A DNA stretch of 64,000 nt, from the NCBI RefSeq assembly GCF_008330945.1, contig NZ_CP043489.1:806001-870000 (forward strand), given 5' to 3'. Both the position numbers and the translations under genes were made by a program. Below the pieces are notes generated by a model, which saw only the letters and a list, made by a program, of their open reading frames with translations, was not told the origin of the DNA and did not search any database. Below are positions 44,186 to 53,520 of this stretch, in pieces (within the stretch, counting starts at the first letter, position 1; the number at the start of each line of letters is the position of its first letter). The stretch is from Labrys sp. KNU-23 (GTDB lineage: Bacteria > Pseudomonadota > Alphaproteobacteria > Rhizobiales > Labraceae).

Positions 44186-45015
44186 CCGCCCGAGAGATCC
44201 TGCGCCTCATCGTCGTCTACACCGGCGCCGCCCTGCTTCTCGTCTGGTCGGCCGGCCCGTTCCTGTGGCAGTTCTCCACCTCGCTGCAGCTCGACAAGGC
44301 GCTGACCGATCCGGTGCCGAGCTTCTGGCCCTCGCCCGCGACTTTCGAACACTACGCCAATGTCTTCTTCGTCAAGAAATTCCAGCTCTATGTGCTGAAC
44401 TCTATCATCGTCGCCGGGCTCACCACCCTGTTCTGCCTCGCTATCGGGGCGCTTGCCGCCTTCTCGCTGTCGCGGCTCGAAATCAAGGGGCGCTTCGGCA
44501 TTCTCGGGGTGGTGCTGTCGGTCTCGATGTTCCCGCAGATCGCCATCGTCGGCCCGCTCTACCTCACCGCCTCCAATTACGGTTTCCTCGACACCTATAG
44601 CGGCCTCGTCATTGTCTATCTGGCCCTCGGCCTGCCGCTGGTGACCTGGGTGCTGTTCGGCTATTTCGACACGCTACCGCGCGAGATCGACGAGGCCGCG
44701 CGCATGGACGGCGTCGGAGTGACGGGCCTGTTCATCCGCATCATCCTGCCGATGTCGTTGCCGGGCCTCGTCACCACCGGCCTGCTCGCCTTCATCGCGG
44801 CCTGGAACGAATTCATGTTCGCCCTCGCCTTCACCTCGACCATCGAGCACCAGACGATCCCGGTCGGCATCGCCAATTTCACCAACCTCTATTACGTGCC
44901 CTGGGGCGACGTGGCGGCCGCCTCCGTGGTGGTGACGGTACCGCTGATCGCGCTGGTGCTGTTCTTCCAGCGCCACATCATCGAGGGCCTGACTCAAGGC
45001 GCCGTCAAGGAATGA
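44182..45015 (+). CDS. Sugar ABC transporter permease (MalG/UgpE family)
   Basis: 277 residues. Six spans; EAA loop DEAARMDGVGVTGLFIRIILP, preceded by PLVTWVLFGYFDTLPREI. It overlaps the first permease by 4 bases and ends 4 bases before the isomerase gene. It forms the membrane channel with the 43262 product. Confidence 0.93.
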   Translation: MTAREILRLIVVYTGAALLLVWSAGPFLWQFSTSLQLDKALTDPVPSFWPSPATFEHYANVFFVKKFQLYVLNSIIVAGLTTLFCLAIGALAAFSLSRLEIKGRFGILGVVLSVSMFPQIAIVGPLYLTASNYGFLDTYSGLVIVYLALGLPLVTWVLFGYFDTLPREIDEAARMDGVGVTGLFIRIILPMSLPGLVTTGLLAFIAAWNEFMFALAFTSTIEHQTIPVGIANFTNLYYVPWGDVAAASVVVTVPLIALVLFFQRHIIEGLTQGAVKE

Positions 45016-45019
45016 CATC

Positions 45020-45844
45020 ATGAATGAAATCGCCAAGCTGAAGGCCGGCTGCCAGACCTTCACCTGGGAAATGCTCGGCAAGGCCTGGACCGGCAATGCC
45101 GACAACCTGCTCGCCGCCATCGCAGCGGCAGGCTATGCCGGCATCGAGATCACCGACACCATGATCCCACCCTATGCCGACCGCCCGCAGGACTTTGCCA
45201 GGGCATTGGAAACCCATGGCCTGACGCTGGTCGCCTTTGCCTGCGGCAGTTCCTCGGGCTTCACGGAAACCGACGCCGTCGAGGCCGATCTCGCCATGGT
45301 CGACCGCGCCTTGCGCTTCACCGCGCATTTTCCCGGCGCCATCCTGTCGCTGGGCAGTGCCACGATCATGAGTCCCGGCCCCCTCGACGACAAATTCGCC
45401 GTCGCCGGGCGTTTCTACAATGGTGCCGGCGAACTCGGCCGAGTCGTCGGCGTCGACGTCGCCGTGCATCCAAGCTCGCATCACGACACATTGCTGAGTT
45501 CGCGAGCCGACTATGATCGCATCATGGCCCTGCTCGATCCTGCGCTGGTCGGCTGGGTTCCCGACACCGGCCACATCCTGCGCGGCGGCCAGGACATCCT
45601 CGATACGCTGCGCACCTACCAGGATCGCATCCGCTATCTGCATCTGAAGGATGTCGATGCCGGGGGCCATTGGCGCATGCTGGGACAGGGCGTCTGCGAC
45701 CTCAGGAGCGTGGTCGACATCGTTGCCGCCGGGCCGAACTTCAACGGTTGGCTGGTGCTCGAGGAAGAATCCGACGTCGCCGCCGCAGACCCCGCCGCCG
45801 CCGTCAGGGCCAATCGCGAAACACTGCGCCTCGCCGGCATCTGA
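45020..45844 (+). CDS. Sugar phosphate isomerase/epimerase (TIM barrel, IolE/Xyl-isomerase-like)
   Basis: 274 residues. AP-endonuclease 2-type TIM barrel: GCQTFTWEMLG at the start, GYAGIEITDTM, VDVAVHPSSHHDTL, LVGWVPDTGHILRGGQ (metal-ligand Asp and His), RYLHLKDVDAGGHWRM and GWLVLEEESD. Such enzymes isomerise or epimerise sugars, or dehydrate keto-inositols. Its place between permease and ATPase genes ties it to the imported substrate. The divergent Gfo/Idh/MocA enzyme may act in the same pathway. Confidence 0.88.
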   Translation: MNEIAKLKAGCQTFTWEMLGKAWTGNADNLLAAIAAAGYAGIEITDTMIPPYADRPQDFARALETHGLTLVAFACGSSSGFTETDAVEADLAMVDRALRFTAHFPGAILSLGSATIMSPGPLDDKFAVAGRFYNGAGELGRVVGVDVAVHPSSHHDTLLSSRADYDRIMALLDPALVGWVPDTGHILRGGQDILDTLRTYQDRIRYLHLKDVDAGGHWRMLGQGVCDLRSVVDIVAAGPNFNGWLVLEEESDVAAADPAAAVRANRETLRLAGI

Positions 45845-45886
45845 ACTGCGCGCCGGCAGCACGAACCCGTAAAGGAGAACGCCGAG

Positions 45887-46999
45887 ATGGCCACCGTCAA
45901 TCTCAAGAGATTGCGCAAATCCTATGGCGCCGTCGAGGTCATCAAGGGCGTCGACCTCGAGGTCGAGGATCGCGAATTCGTGGTCTTCGTCGGTCCGTCC
46001 GGCTGCGGCAAGTCGACCCTGCTGCGCATGATTGCGGGGCTGGAGAAGATCAGCGGCGGAGACCTCCTCATCGACGGGCGTCTTTCCAACGACATCGCGC
46101 CGGCCAAGCGCGGCCTCGCCATGGTGTTCCAGAGCTATGCGCTCTATCCGCACATGACCATCGCGGACAATATGGGCTTTGCCTTGCGCATCGAGGGCGT
46201 GCCGCGCGCCGAACGCGCCGCCAAGGTACAGGCGGCGGCCGAAACCCTCCAGCTCGGTCCCTTGCTCCAGCGCCGGCCCAAGGAGCTCTCCGGCGGCCAG
46301 CGCCAGCGCGTCGCCATCGGCCGCGCCATCGTGCGCAATCCCAAGGTCTTCCTGTTCGACGAGCCTCTCTCCAACCTGGACGCCGCCCTGCGCGTGCAGA
46401 TGCGCATCGAGCTGATGCGCCTGCACGAGCAGCTCCAGGCGACGATGATCTATGTCACCCATGACCAGGTCGAAGCCATGACCATGGCGGACAAGATCGT
46501 GGTGCTCAATGGCGGGCGGATCGAGCAGATCGGTGCACCGCTCGAGCTCTATAACCACCCCCGCAACCTGTTCGTGGCAGGCTTCATCGGCTCACCGCGC
46601 ATGAACACGCTGCCGGCACGGATCGTCGAAGCTGACGCAACGGGCCTGGACCTTTCCCTGCCGGGGGACAGGCGCATCCGTCTGCCCTTTGCGGCCAGCG
46701 GTCTGAAAGTCGGTTCCGAGGTCACCTTCGGCATTCGCCCCGAGCACATCACACTGCTGAACGGAGCGGATGACGCCGGCGAAGCCATTGCCGGGACGAC
46801 CAGTATCGTCGAGCATCTGGGCGGGCTGACCGTGTTCCATACGGCCATCGCTGATGGACAGACACTTGTGGTGCAGACCGACGGCAAGAATCCCGTGCGT
46901 GCCCATAACGAGGTCCGCCTGCGGATCGATCGCGATTCAGCCCATGTCTTCGGGCCCGACGGCACGGCGCTGCCGCGCCTGGCCGCAAATGTCGCGTAG
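45887..46999 (+). CDS. Sugar ABC transporter ATP-binding protein, UgpC/MalK type
   Basis: 370 residues. Walker [10 protein letters not shown] near 37-45, Q-loop [12 protein letters not shown], signature LSGGQRQR, Walker [13 protein letters not shown], switch His in [13 protein letters not shown], and C-terminal TOBE/OB domain with FGIRPEHI. It energises the 41917-45015 transporter. Shared ATPases of this type can serve several sugar systems. Preceded by AAAGGAGAACGCCGAG. Confidence 0.95.
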   Translation: MATVNLKRLRKSYGAVEVIKGVDLEVEDREFVVFVGPSGCGKSTLLRMIAGLEKISGGDLLIDGRLSNDIAPAKRGLAMVFQSYALYPHMTIADNMGFALRIEGVPRAERAAKVQAAAETLQLGPLLQRRPKELSGGQRQRVAIGRAIVRNPKVFLFDEPLSNLDAALRVQMRIELMRLHEQLQATMIYVTHDQVEAMTMADKIVVLNGGRIEQIGAPLELYNHPRNLFVAGFIGSPRMNTLPARIVEADATGLDLSLPGDRRIRLPFAASGLKVGSEVTFGIRPEHITLLNGADDAGEAIAGTTSIVEHLGGLTVFHTAIADGQTLVVQTDGKNPVRAHNEVRLRIDRDSAHVFGPDGTALPRLAANVA

Positions 47000-47146
47000 A
47001 CTGCGCAGGTGTCCCGAGACGCCAGCACATATATAGGAACGCCGTGTTTTACAGTCCGGCGGTACGGCCGGTAGGCGCAAAGACACGCCGCAATCAGGGG
47101 AGCCGGAAAACGAAGACCGGCTCGATCCAAATGCGTCGACCTTCGG

Positions 47147-47497
47147 TCAACCGTGAAGGCTATGGCTACCGCGCACCTCGGTCAGCGGTGTCGCTGTCAT
47201 GGTCGGGCGCGGATGCTGCACCATATGGTAGGCGATGCGTCCCGCTCCGATCAGCTCGTAATAGCGCAACACGGTGTCGGCCGCGCGAGGAGCATGTCCC
47301 TCGAGGTTGGCATGGTGCTGCCCGTCCTTGGGCACCACCTTGAAATCACCATTGGCCGCCATCAACCGACGAGCACACAAGGCCTCGATCATCGGGCGGG
47401 TCTGTTCCGTCCATATATACCAACCGTAGTCATCAGCCTGTGTGCACAGGAATTCGAGTTCTTCGACCGAGAAGACAGCGGCATAGCTTTCTTTCAT
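47147..47497 (-). CDS. Small protein of unknown function
   Basis: 116 residues, soluble, from an ATG with GGTGGAG at a good distance upstream. Content: VEELEFLCTQADDYGWYIWT, KDGQHHANLEGHAP, YYELIGAGRIAYHMVQHP. Two His-rich segments and several aromatic residues, but no family recognised. It stands alone between the sugar operon and a 400-base gap. The balanced composition and the ribosome binding site support a real gene. Confidence 0.55.
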   Translation of the reverse strand: MKESYAAVFSVEELEFLCTQADDYGWYIWTEQTRPMIEALCARRLMAANGDFKVVPKDGQHHANLEGHAPRAADTVLRYYELIGAGRIAYHMVQHPRPTMTATPLTEVRGSHSLHG

Positions 47498-47902
47498 GGC
47501 TCCACCCTATCGTTTTGACCCCGCCCGATTGAACGCGGCAGGGGTGCGTATGGTTCCGTGAAGGCAGTGCGAAAACTATAGCGCGCATCGTCGTCGTAAC
47601 CTAGGTATAGAAATCGATTTATCTTTTAAATTTTATTCATTTACCTGTATTTCGTCGCGTAAAAATTGAGCAAAGAAGTCATAATCTGGGCAGAGTTGCA
47701 TAAAACGGTCATATAAGCATTTTCAAGGCGGTGGGCTGGCGCAAATTCCACCGGCGCGAGTCGCCGCTTTTGACCGGACAAATCCGCACATCGCAGCCGT
47801 GCCCGCAGGCAAAAAGGCCAATAATGACCGGACCTTGCCATTCCCGGACGCAGGCCTCGGCCGGCATGATGCCGACAGTGTCATCGCAACCGGAAAAGCC
47901 CC
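47498..47902. other. Intergenic region, no gene seen
   Basis: About 400 bases between divergent genes, with an AT-rich core at 47610-47720 (ATTTATCTTTTAAATTTTAT) suggesting promoters. Short open frames on both strands lack ribosome binding sites and family features. Confidence 0.4.
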
Positions 47903-48421
47903 ATGCGCCGTCTTTCAATCGCTTTCGTCATGACCGCCTTGCTCGCCGCTTCGGCCACAGCCGAGACCTTCAAGGACTGGCAGGTGAGCTGCGACATGAG
48001 CCACCAGTGCCGGGCAGTCGGCCTGGCCGCGCGAGATCCGGATGCGAAAGGCTATCTCAGCATCCATCGCCGCCCCGACATCTCGGCGCCGGTGGAGGTT
48101 CGCTTCTCGGTTGCCGATCCGAACGGCACCCTTGCCGGCCGTCCTTACGTCCTTCTGGCGGATGGCAAGCCCATCGACCACCTTCTCGGCCCGATCACCC
48201 TTTCTGATCCCGAGGAAGAAGGCGGTCTGGTCGAAGCCACCCTTGCCGCCGATGCGACATCTCCTTTGTCCGAGGCCCTGCGACGGTACCACTCCCTGCA
48301 ATTGCAGGCAGCAGACGGCAGCCTGGCGGTGAATGTCTCACTGACGGGGGCAGCCGCTGCCTGGCTCTACATGGACGACCGCCTGGGCAAGAACACTCCT
48401 CCCGCAGAGCCGGCAACATGA
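47903..48421 (+). CDS. Secreted DUF1176-like protein
   Basis: 172 residues. Signal peptide 1-20 (ATAE end). The mature start FKDWQVSCDMSHQCRAVGL has the W-x-V-x-C-D ... C-x-A pattern of DUF1176 and the related IalB-like secreted proteins; the two Cys probably form a disulfide. Function unknown; periplasmic location predicted. DUF1176 proteins are usually about 330 residues, so this is a short form or half-length relative. The TetR gene follows 84 bases later in the same direction. Confidence 0.65.
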   Translation: MRRLSIAFVMTALLAASATAETFKDWQVSCDMSHQCRAVGLAARDPDAKGYLSIHRRPDISAPVEVRFSVADPNGTLAGRPYVLLADGKPIDHLLGPITLSDPEEEGGLVEATLAADATSPLSEALRRYHSLQLQAADGSLAVNVSLTGAAAAWLYMDDRLGKNTPPAEPAT

Positions 48422-48505
48422 ACGGTGGATCGCGGGAGAGCGAAACTTGCGCCTGCCTCTACGCACGTATACTCCTGCGGCCCCGAAATCATTGCAGGCG
48501 CGGGC

Positions 48506-49162
48506 ATGGCCAGGAAGAAAGCAACCCCTCCCTCCCAATCGAGCCCCGCGCCCGAAGCCAAGCGCCCGCGCAATGCCGCGGCGACGCGGCAAGCCATTCT
48601 GCAATCGGCGCTTATCGCCTTCTCGCGCGCGGGCTATGACGGCGTCGGCCTGCGTGAAATCGCGGGAGAAGCCGGCGTCACTGCCATATTGGTCAACCGC
48701 TATTTCGGTTCGAAGGAAGAGATGTTCGCCGAGGCGGCCAAGATCGCCTGCGCCGATGCCAGCCTGTTCGAAGGCGATGCCGCCTCCCTCGCCGACCGCG
48801 TGGCGCAGGCGATGGTGGCCAACCCTGCCGGCGAGAGCCCCGGTGTCGATCCGTTCCGGCTGATGCTGCATTCGGCCTCCAACCCCCGGGCCGCCGAAAT
48901 CCTGCGCGAGACCGTCACGGCGCAATTCGAACGCCCGCTTGCCGCCGGCCTGGCCGGCAAGGACCGACCGGAGCGCGCTGCCCTGTTTCTCGCCCTGATC
49001 GCCGGCGTCGCGCTGATGCGCGACGTGATCGCCAGTTCCTCCCTCGCCCAGGCTGATCCGTCGGCTCTGGCCAAGCGGCTGGCCCAGATGCTCAAGCCCC
49101 TGATCGACGACAAGCCGGCCAAGAAGGCGGACAAACCCCAGCAGCTCAGCCTGGGATTTTGA
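48506..49162 (+). CDS. TetR-family transcriptional regulator
   Basis: 218 residues from the ATG at 48506, with GCAGGCGCGGGC upstream; an earlier in-frame ATG overlaps no other features but gives an unnatural extension. HTH at about 42-75 (GVGLREIAGEAGVTAILVNRYFGSKEEMFAEAAK). C-terminal Lys-rich tail KPAKKADKPQQ. The target is unclear: no transporter or enzyme gene is divergent from it. Followed by the second palindromic repeat. Confidence 0.85.
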   Translation: MARKKATPPSQSSPAPEAKRPRNAAATRQAILQSALIAFSRAGYDGVGLREIAGEAGVTAILVNRYFGSKEEMFAEAAKIACADASLFEGDAASLADRVAQAMVANPAGESPGVDPFRLMLHSASNPRAAEILRETVTAQFERPLAAGLAGKDRPERAALFLALIAGVALMRDVIASSSLAQADPSALAKRLAQMLKPLIDDKPAKKADKPQQLSLGF

Positions 49163-49213
49163 GGCGGGCTCTAACACGACAATTGCGTTTGTATTGGGAA
49201 GTGCAGGATGTGC

Positions 49214-49324
49214 GGAGTGTCAGCCTCACAGCTCCATCAAGTGATGGAGCGAGGCTGACATCCTGCTTGCCGGCAAGTGCCTCGTTTTCAAGATGCCAGC
49301 CAGGAGGCTGACACTCCAAATCCC
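49214..49324. repeat. Palindromic intergenic repeat, copy 2
   Basis: Outer arms GGAGTGTCAGCCT and AGGCTGACACTCC, plus an inner GCTCCATC / GATGGAGC hairpin not present in copy 1. Shares with 8318-8413 the blocks GGCTGACATCCTGC, GCCGGCAAG, TTTTCAAGATG-like and GGAGGCTGACACTCCAAATC. Lies between the 3' ends of a plus-strand TetR gene and a minus-strand L,D-transpeptidase gene. Confidence 0.85.
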
Positions 49325-49351
49325 TTTCGAATGAAAAACGCAGCCATAGTC

Positions 49352-50023
49352 CTAAGCTGTCGAGGCACCGGCCGGCAGCACCACCACGGCTGTCCCGACG
49401 GGCACGCGCCGGTGGAGGTCGATGATATCCTGATTGAGCAGGCGTACGCAGCCTGACGAGACCATGGTGCCGATCGTCCAGGGTTCGATGGTGCCGTGAA
49501 GGCGGTACAGCGTGTCGCGGCCGTCCTGGTACAGATAGAGCGCGCGCGGGCCGAGGGGATTGCCGGGTCCGCCCGGCAATCCGGCCGCATATCTCGCATA
49601 GCGTTCGGGCTGGCGCCGGATCATGTTGGCCGTCGGCGTCCAGCGCGGCCACTCGGCCTTGCGAGCGATGGTTGCACGGCCTTCGAAATTGAAAGCCTCT
49701 TCCTTGCCGACACCCACGCCATAGCGCAGGGCCCTCCCCCTCTCCAGCACGAGATAGGCATGACGCTCGGCCGGATCGACCACGATCGTGCCGGGTTGCT
49801 CCTGCGTCGCATAGGCAACCTCCCGGCGCAGATATTGCGGCTTCACCCGCCGCAGATCGACGGCAGGCACGGCAAAGGGCTCGGACTCGATGGCTCCATA
49901 GAGCAAGGCTTGCTCAGGGTCGACCGGTACCTCCTGCATGCTCAGATCCGGTTTGCGGTCCTGCGCGCATCCGGTCGCCATGAAAGGCAAACCAACCACA
50001 AAACTACGCCTGCTTATCATCAT
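49352..50023 (-). CDS. L,D-transpeptidase, lipoprotein (ErfK/YbiS/YcfS family)
   Basis: 223 residues from the ATG at 50023 (GGAAGGCG upstream). Signal with SRRSFVVGLPFMATGCAQ, a lipobox with Cys near 20 and a twin-arginine-like start. YkuD domain: VVDPAERHAYLVLERGRALRYG, then GNPLGPRALYLY, and the active site LHGTIEPWTIGTMVSSGCVRL with catalytic Cys and His. It forms 3-3 peptidoglycan cross-links or attaches proteins to the wall, which is common in Hyphomicrobiales with polar growth. It is divergent from a LysR gene. Confidence 0.92.
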   Translation of the reverse strand: MMISRRSFVVGLPFMATGCAQDRKPDLSMQEVPVDPEQALLYGAIESEPFAVPAVDLRRVKPQYLRREVAYATQEQPGTIVVDPAERHAYLVLERGRALRYGVGVGKEEAFNFEGRATIARKAEWPRWTPTANMIRRQPERYARYAAGLPGGPGNPLGPRALYLYQDGRDTLYRLHGTIEPWTIGTMVSSGCVRLLNQDIIDLHRRVPVGTAVVVLPAGASTA

Positions 50024-50130
50024 CACGCCTTCCACAACGCCACCGACACGGCACGGGAGCGATTGAGCCCGATGACAGCGCTGACGTCCATATGTTATGA
50101 TGCTATGACAATCATAACCATGAGGCATGA

Positions 50131-51117
50131 ATGGATATCGCGATCGCCTTGCGCGCTTTCGTCCGTACCGTCGAGCGCGCTTCGGTAACGGCTGCGGCGC
50201 GCGACCTCGCCGTCTCCCAACCCGCTGTCACCAAACATCTGCGCAATCTCGAACGGCATGTCGGCGCCAGGTTGCTGGAACGATCCTCGCGCATCGTACG
50301 ACCGACGCCGCAGGGACAGGCCCTTTACGAAGCCAGCCGAGGCGCACTCGCCACCATCGACGCGGCCCTGGAAGGCGTCCGTCGTGACATGGGGACCATC
50401 GAAGGCCCGCTCCGGTTGCATGCCCCCTCCTGCATCGGCGTCAGGCACCTGCATCCAATCGTCATGGCATTCCAGAAACGCCATCCCGCCGTTACGGTCG
50501 ATCTCATCCTGGAAAATCGTGATATCGACCTTGTCTATGAGAACTTCGACCTGGCGGTGAGGTATGGACGTCCTGCCGGCCAGGAACTCATCATCCGCCG
50601 TCTCGGCCTGATCCGGCGCATCCTGGTCGCGGCGCCGGGTTTCCTCGCCCGGTTCGGGCCGATCGACACGCCGGAGCAGTTGTCGGAAATCGGCATCGTC
50701 AGCAGTGCCAGACTGCTTTCGCCGCGCGACACCCTGACATTGCAGCATCGCAGCGGCGAAACGCTCGACCTGCCGGTCCAGCCCATCCTCAGAACCAACG
50801 ATGCCGAGGTGATCACCGCCACGCTCCTGCAGGGGCACGCGGCTGGGCCGGTTCAGCAATTACTGGTGAATTGCGAGCTGGCCGAGGGACGCCTGGTCCG
50901 TCTCCTGCCCGACCACGTCGTCCGGCCGACGGAAGCCTTCCTGGCCTTCCCCTCGGTTCGATATATGCGCCCGGCGGTGCGTGCCTTTACCGACTTCGCC
51001 ATTGCGGCGCTACGCGAGATCGACGGCATCGACTCGACGGAACACGATGCATTCCAGCTCTCCCCCGGTCCCGACAGCTCGGCCCTGGCTCCTTGCAACA
51101 TCGAGACTACAATCTGA
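50131..51117 (+). CDS. LysR-family transcriptional regulator
   Basis: 328 residues. HTH 1-60 (AFVRTVERASVTAAARDLAVSQ, AVTKHLRNLERHVG) and the LysR effector domain with VDLILENRDIDLVYENFDLAVRYG, as in CrgA-type subgroups. About 30 extra C-terminal residues exceed the usual length. Divergent from the L,D-transpeptidase gene by 107 bases; an AT-rich TATGTTATGATGCTATGACA segment lies between. Confidence 0.87.
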   Translation: MDIAIALRAFVRTVERASVTAAARDLAVSQPAVTKHLRNLERHVGARLLERSSRIVRPTPQGQALYEASRGALATIDAALEGVRRDMGTIEGPLRLHAPSCIGVRHLHPIVMAFQKRHPAVTVDLILENRDIDLVYENFDLAVRYGRPAGQELIIRRLGLIRRILVAAPGFLARFGPIDTPEQLSEIGIVSSARLLSPRDTLTLQHRSGETLDLPVQPILRTNDAEVITATLLQGHAAGPVQQLLVNCELAEGRLVRLLPDHVVRPTEAFLAFPSVRYMRPAVRAFTDFAIAALREIDGIDSTEHDAFQLSPGPDSSALAPCNIETTI

Positions 51118-51262
51118 GATACGCCTCGATCGCGATCGGTGCGTTTCCGCAAGGGCCGTCCGACCTCGCCCGTTGTCGCCGACAAGAGAGTATGATTTGT
51201 CCCGCTCCCTCATGTCGGATACCTCTTGGCTCATTCGTCCTTGGCTCATGAGGAAGCAGACC

Positions 51263-51652
51263 ATGCAATACACGATCCTTTGCTACAATTACGAAGACGT
51301 CGTCGGCGCCTGGACCAAGGAAGAGGACGACGCCGTAATGGCTCGCCTGCAGAAGGTGCACGAAAAGGTCGCGGCGGCGGGCAAGCTCGGCCCGGTGGTG
51401 CGGCTGCTGCCGACTACCGCCGCCACCACCCTGCGCAAGACGGGCGGCGATCCCCTGGTGATCGACGGTCCCTTCGCCGAGACCAAGGAACAACTGCTCG
51501 GCTTCTATGTGGTCGACTGCGACAATCTCGAGGAAGCGCTCGACATCGCCCGTGATCTCGCCAAGGCCAATCCCAGCATCGGTTCCTACGAGATCCGCCC
51601 GCTTTCGATCTTCCAGCCCGGGGTACTCGAACAGAAGGCGCATGCAACATGA
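51263..51652 (+). CDS. YCII-related DGPF-domain protein
   Basis: 129 residues from the ATG at 51263, which has GAGGAAG upstream; an ATG five codons earlier is possible. YCII/DGPF fold: YTILCYNYEDVVGAWTKEED, then the diagnostic VIDGPFAETKEQLLGFYVVD, and YEIRPL at the end. DGPF proteins are the conserved partners of ECF42 sigma factors; their activity is unknown. The stop overlaps the sigma factor start by 4 bases. Confidence 0.9.
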   Translation: MQYTILCYNYEDVVGAWTKEEDDAVMARLQKVHEKVAAAGKLGPVVRLLPTTAATTLRKTGGDPLVIDGPFAETKEQLLGFYVVDCDNLEEALDIARDLAKANPSIGSYEIRPLSIFQPGVLEQKAHAT

Positions 51653-52905
51653 CGGATGCGGCCTGGATCAACAACGCGCTCAGTTCCGCCCGCCCGCAGG
51701 CCATGGGAGCGCTGCTGCGCTATTTCCGTGACCTCGATACGGCCGAGGAAGCCTATCAGGAAGCCTGCCTGCGCGCGCTGAAGAGCTGGCCGAAAAATGG
51801 CCCGCCCCGTGATCCCACCGCCTGGCTGATCTTTGCCGGCCGCAATTCCGGCATCGATGCCAAGCGCCGTGAGAAGAAGCAGGAGGCTCTGCCGGACGAG
51901 GACCAGATCTCCGACCTCAGCGATGCCGAGGCGGAGCTCGCCGAGCGCCTGGACGGCCAGCATTATCGCGACGACATCCTGCGCCTGCTCTTCATCTGCT
52001 GCCATCCGGATCTGCCCGGTACCCAGCAGATCGCGCTCGCCCTGCGTATCGTTTGCGGCCTCACCGTCAAGCAGATCGCCCGTGCCTTCCTGGTCGGCGA
52101 AGCGGCGATGGAGCAGCGCATCACCAGGGCCAAGGCGCGTATTGCCAGCGCCGACGTGCCCTTCGAGGCACCGGGCGCGGTAGAGCGCTCGGAACGGCTC
52201 GGCGCCGTGGCCGCCATGGTCTATCTGATCTTCAACGAAGGCTATTCGGCCGGAACCGAGGATGACGGCAGTCGGGCGCAGCTCTGCGACGAGGCCATTC
52301 GCCTCGCCCGCCTGTTGCTGCGCCTGTTCCAGACGGAGCCAGAGATCATGGGACTGGCGGCGTTGATGCTGCTCCAGCATGCGCGCTCGCCGGCCCGTTT
52401 CGATGCCGAGGGCCAGATCGTTCTGCTCGAGGACCAGGATCGGAGCCTGTGGAACAGCCAGATGATCGCCGAGGGCCTTGCCCTGATCGACAAGGCCACG
52501 CGCCACGGACGCCCCGGCAGCTATCAGTTGCAGGCCGCCCTAGCCGCCGTGCATGCCCGGGCGGCGACGCCTGAAGATACCAATTGGCGCCAGATCGATC
52601 TCCTCTACGCGCTGCTGGAGGAGATCCAGCCCTCGCCCGTGATCACGCTCAACCGGGCCGTGGCCGTCTCCAAGACGCAGGGGCCGGAAGCAGCGCTCGC
52701 GATGATCGCCCCCCTGGAGGCCCGCCTGTCCGGCTATTTCTACTTTTACGGCCTCAAGGGCGGGCTGCTGCTGAAGCTTGGCCGGGGCAAGGAGGCCCAT
52801 CGCGCCTTCGACCAGGCCATCGCCCTCGCCACGACGGCAGCCGAAGCCAATCACATCCGCCAGCATCTGGACAGGCTGCTGAAGGACAACGCAGCGCAGG
52901 CGTGA
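51649..52905 (+). CDS. ECF42-group RNA polymerase sigma factor with C-terminal extension
   Basis: 418 residues, much longer than ordinary ECF factors. Residues 1-170: sigma region 2 (ALLRYFRDLDTAEEAYQEACLRAL) and region 4 (LALRIVCGLTVKQIARAFLV, RITRAKARI). Residues about 180-418: the ECF42 extension, with VYLIFNEGYSAG, LARLLLRLFQTEPEIMGLAALML, NWRQIDLLYALLEEIQPSPV and TPR-like helices. No anti-sigma gene is present; in this group the extension and the DGPF partner are thought to take over control. Coupled to the YCII gene upstream and an SRPBCC gene downstream. Confidence 0.92.
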   Translation: MTDAAWINNALSSARPQAMGALLRYFRDLDTAEEAYQEACLRALKSWPKNGPPRDPTAWLIFAGRNSGIDAKRREKKQEALPDEDQISDLSDAEAELAERLDGQHYRDDILRLLFICCHPDLPGTQQIALALRIVCGLTVKQIARAFLVGEAAMEQRITRAKARIASADVPFEAPGAVERSERLGAVAAMVYLIFNEGYSAGTEDDGSRAQLCDEAIRLARLLLRLFQTEPEIMGLAALMLLQHARSPARFDAEGQIVLLEDQDRSLWNSQMIAEGLALIDKATRHGRPGSYQLQAALAAVHARAATPEDTNWRQIDLLYALLEEIQPSPVITLNRAVAVSKTQGPEAALAMIAPLEARLSGYFYFYGLKGGLLLKLGRGKEAHRAFDQAIALATTAAEANHIRQHLDRLLKDNAAQA

Positions 52906-52935
52906 AGCCTGCTTCCCGCTGCCGGAGGAGACATC

Positions 52936-53460
52936 ATGGTCTATGTGCTCGCCATCCTCGTCATCGTGCTGGCAGCCGTCCTGATCCTGGCCGCCACCCG
53001 CCCGCCGAGCTTTGAGGTAAAACGCTCGCTCGAAATCGAGGCGCCACCCGGGCGGATCTATCCCCTGCTTGCCGACTTCCACCAATGGAGCCGGTGGTCA
53101 CCCTATGAGAAGCTCGATCTCGCCATGCAACGCAGTTTCTCCGGCGCTGAATCCGGCAAGGGCGCCGTCTATGCCTGGGAAGGCAATGGCAAGGCCGGTG
53201 CGGGCCGCATGGAGATCGTCGAAGCGGCGCCGGAGCGCGGCATCGACATCAAGCTCGATTTCATCCGTCCGTTCCGGGCAAATAATCGCGCCGCCTTTGC
53301 CTTCACGCAGGCCGGCGACGCGACGCGCGTCACCTGGTCGATGCAGGGCGCCGCTCCCTTCGTCGCCAGGCTGATGGGGCTGTTCATCAACATGGACCGC
53401 ATGATCGGCAAGGACTTCGAACAGGGCCTCACCAATCTCAAGGCGGCGGTGGAGCAATAG
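52936..53460 (+). CDS. SRPBCC-family protein (START-like)
   Basis: 174 residues. An N-terminal hydrophobic anchor (LAILVIVLAAVLILAA) precedes the START-like domain: FEVKRSLEIEAPPGRIYPLLADFHQWSRWSPYEKLD and TRVTWSMQGAAPFVARLMGLF. Predicted to be membrane tethered, with a pocket for a hydrophobic ligand. It is 30 bases downstream of the ECF42 gene with a GGAGGAG ribosome binding site, so it is part of that operon and a possible target or effector. Confidence 0.87.
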   Translation: MVYVLAILVIVLAAVLILAATRPPSFEVKRSLEIEAPPGRIYPLLADFHQWSRWSPYEKLDLAMQRSFSGAESGKGAVYAWEGNGKAGAGRMEIVEAAPERGIDIKLDFIRPFRANNRAAFAFTQAGDATRVTWSMQGAAPFVARLMGLFINMDRMIGKDFEQGLTNLKAAVEQ

Positions 53461-53520
53461 GCCATCGGGAGGGTAGTGACCTCCCCGGTCGCCATAAGGA
53501 CGCGCCGGATCTCCGCGACC

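Noticed and set aside
45005..46558. Long minus-strand frame across the isomerase and ATPase genes
   Set aside because: Spans two well-supported plus-strand genes and the gap between them; no domain features.
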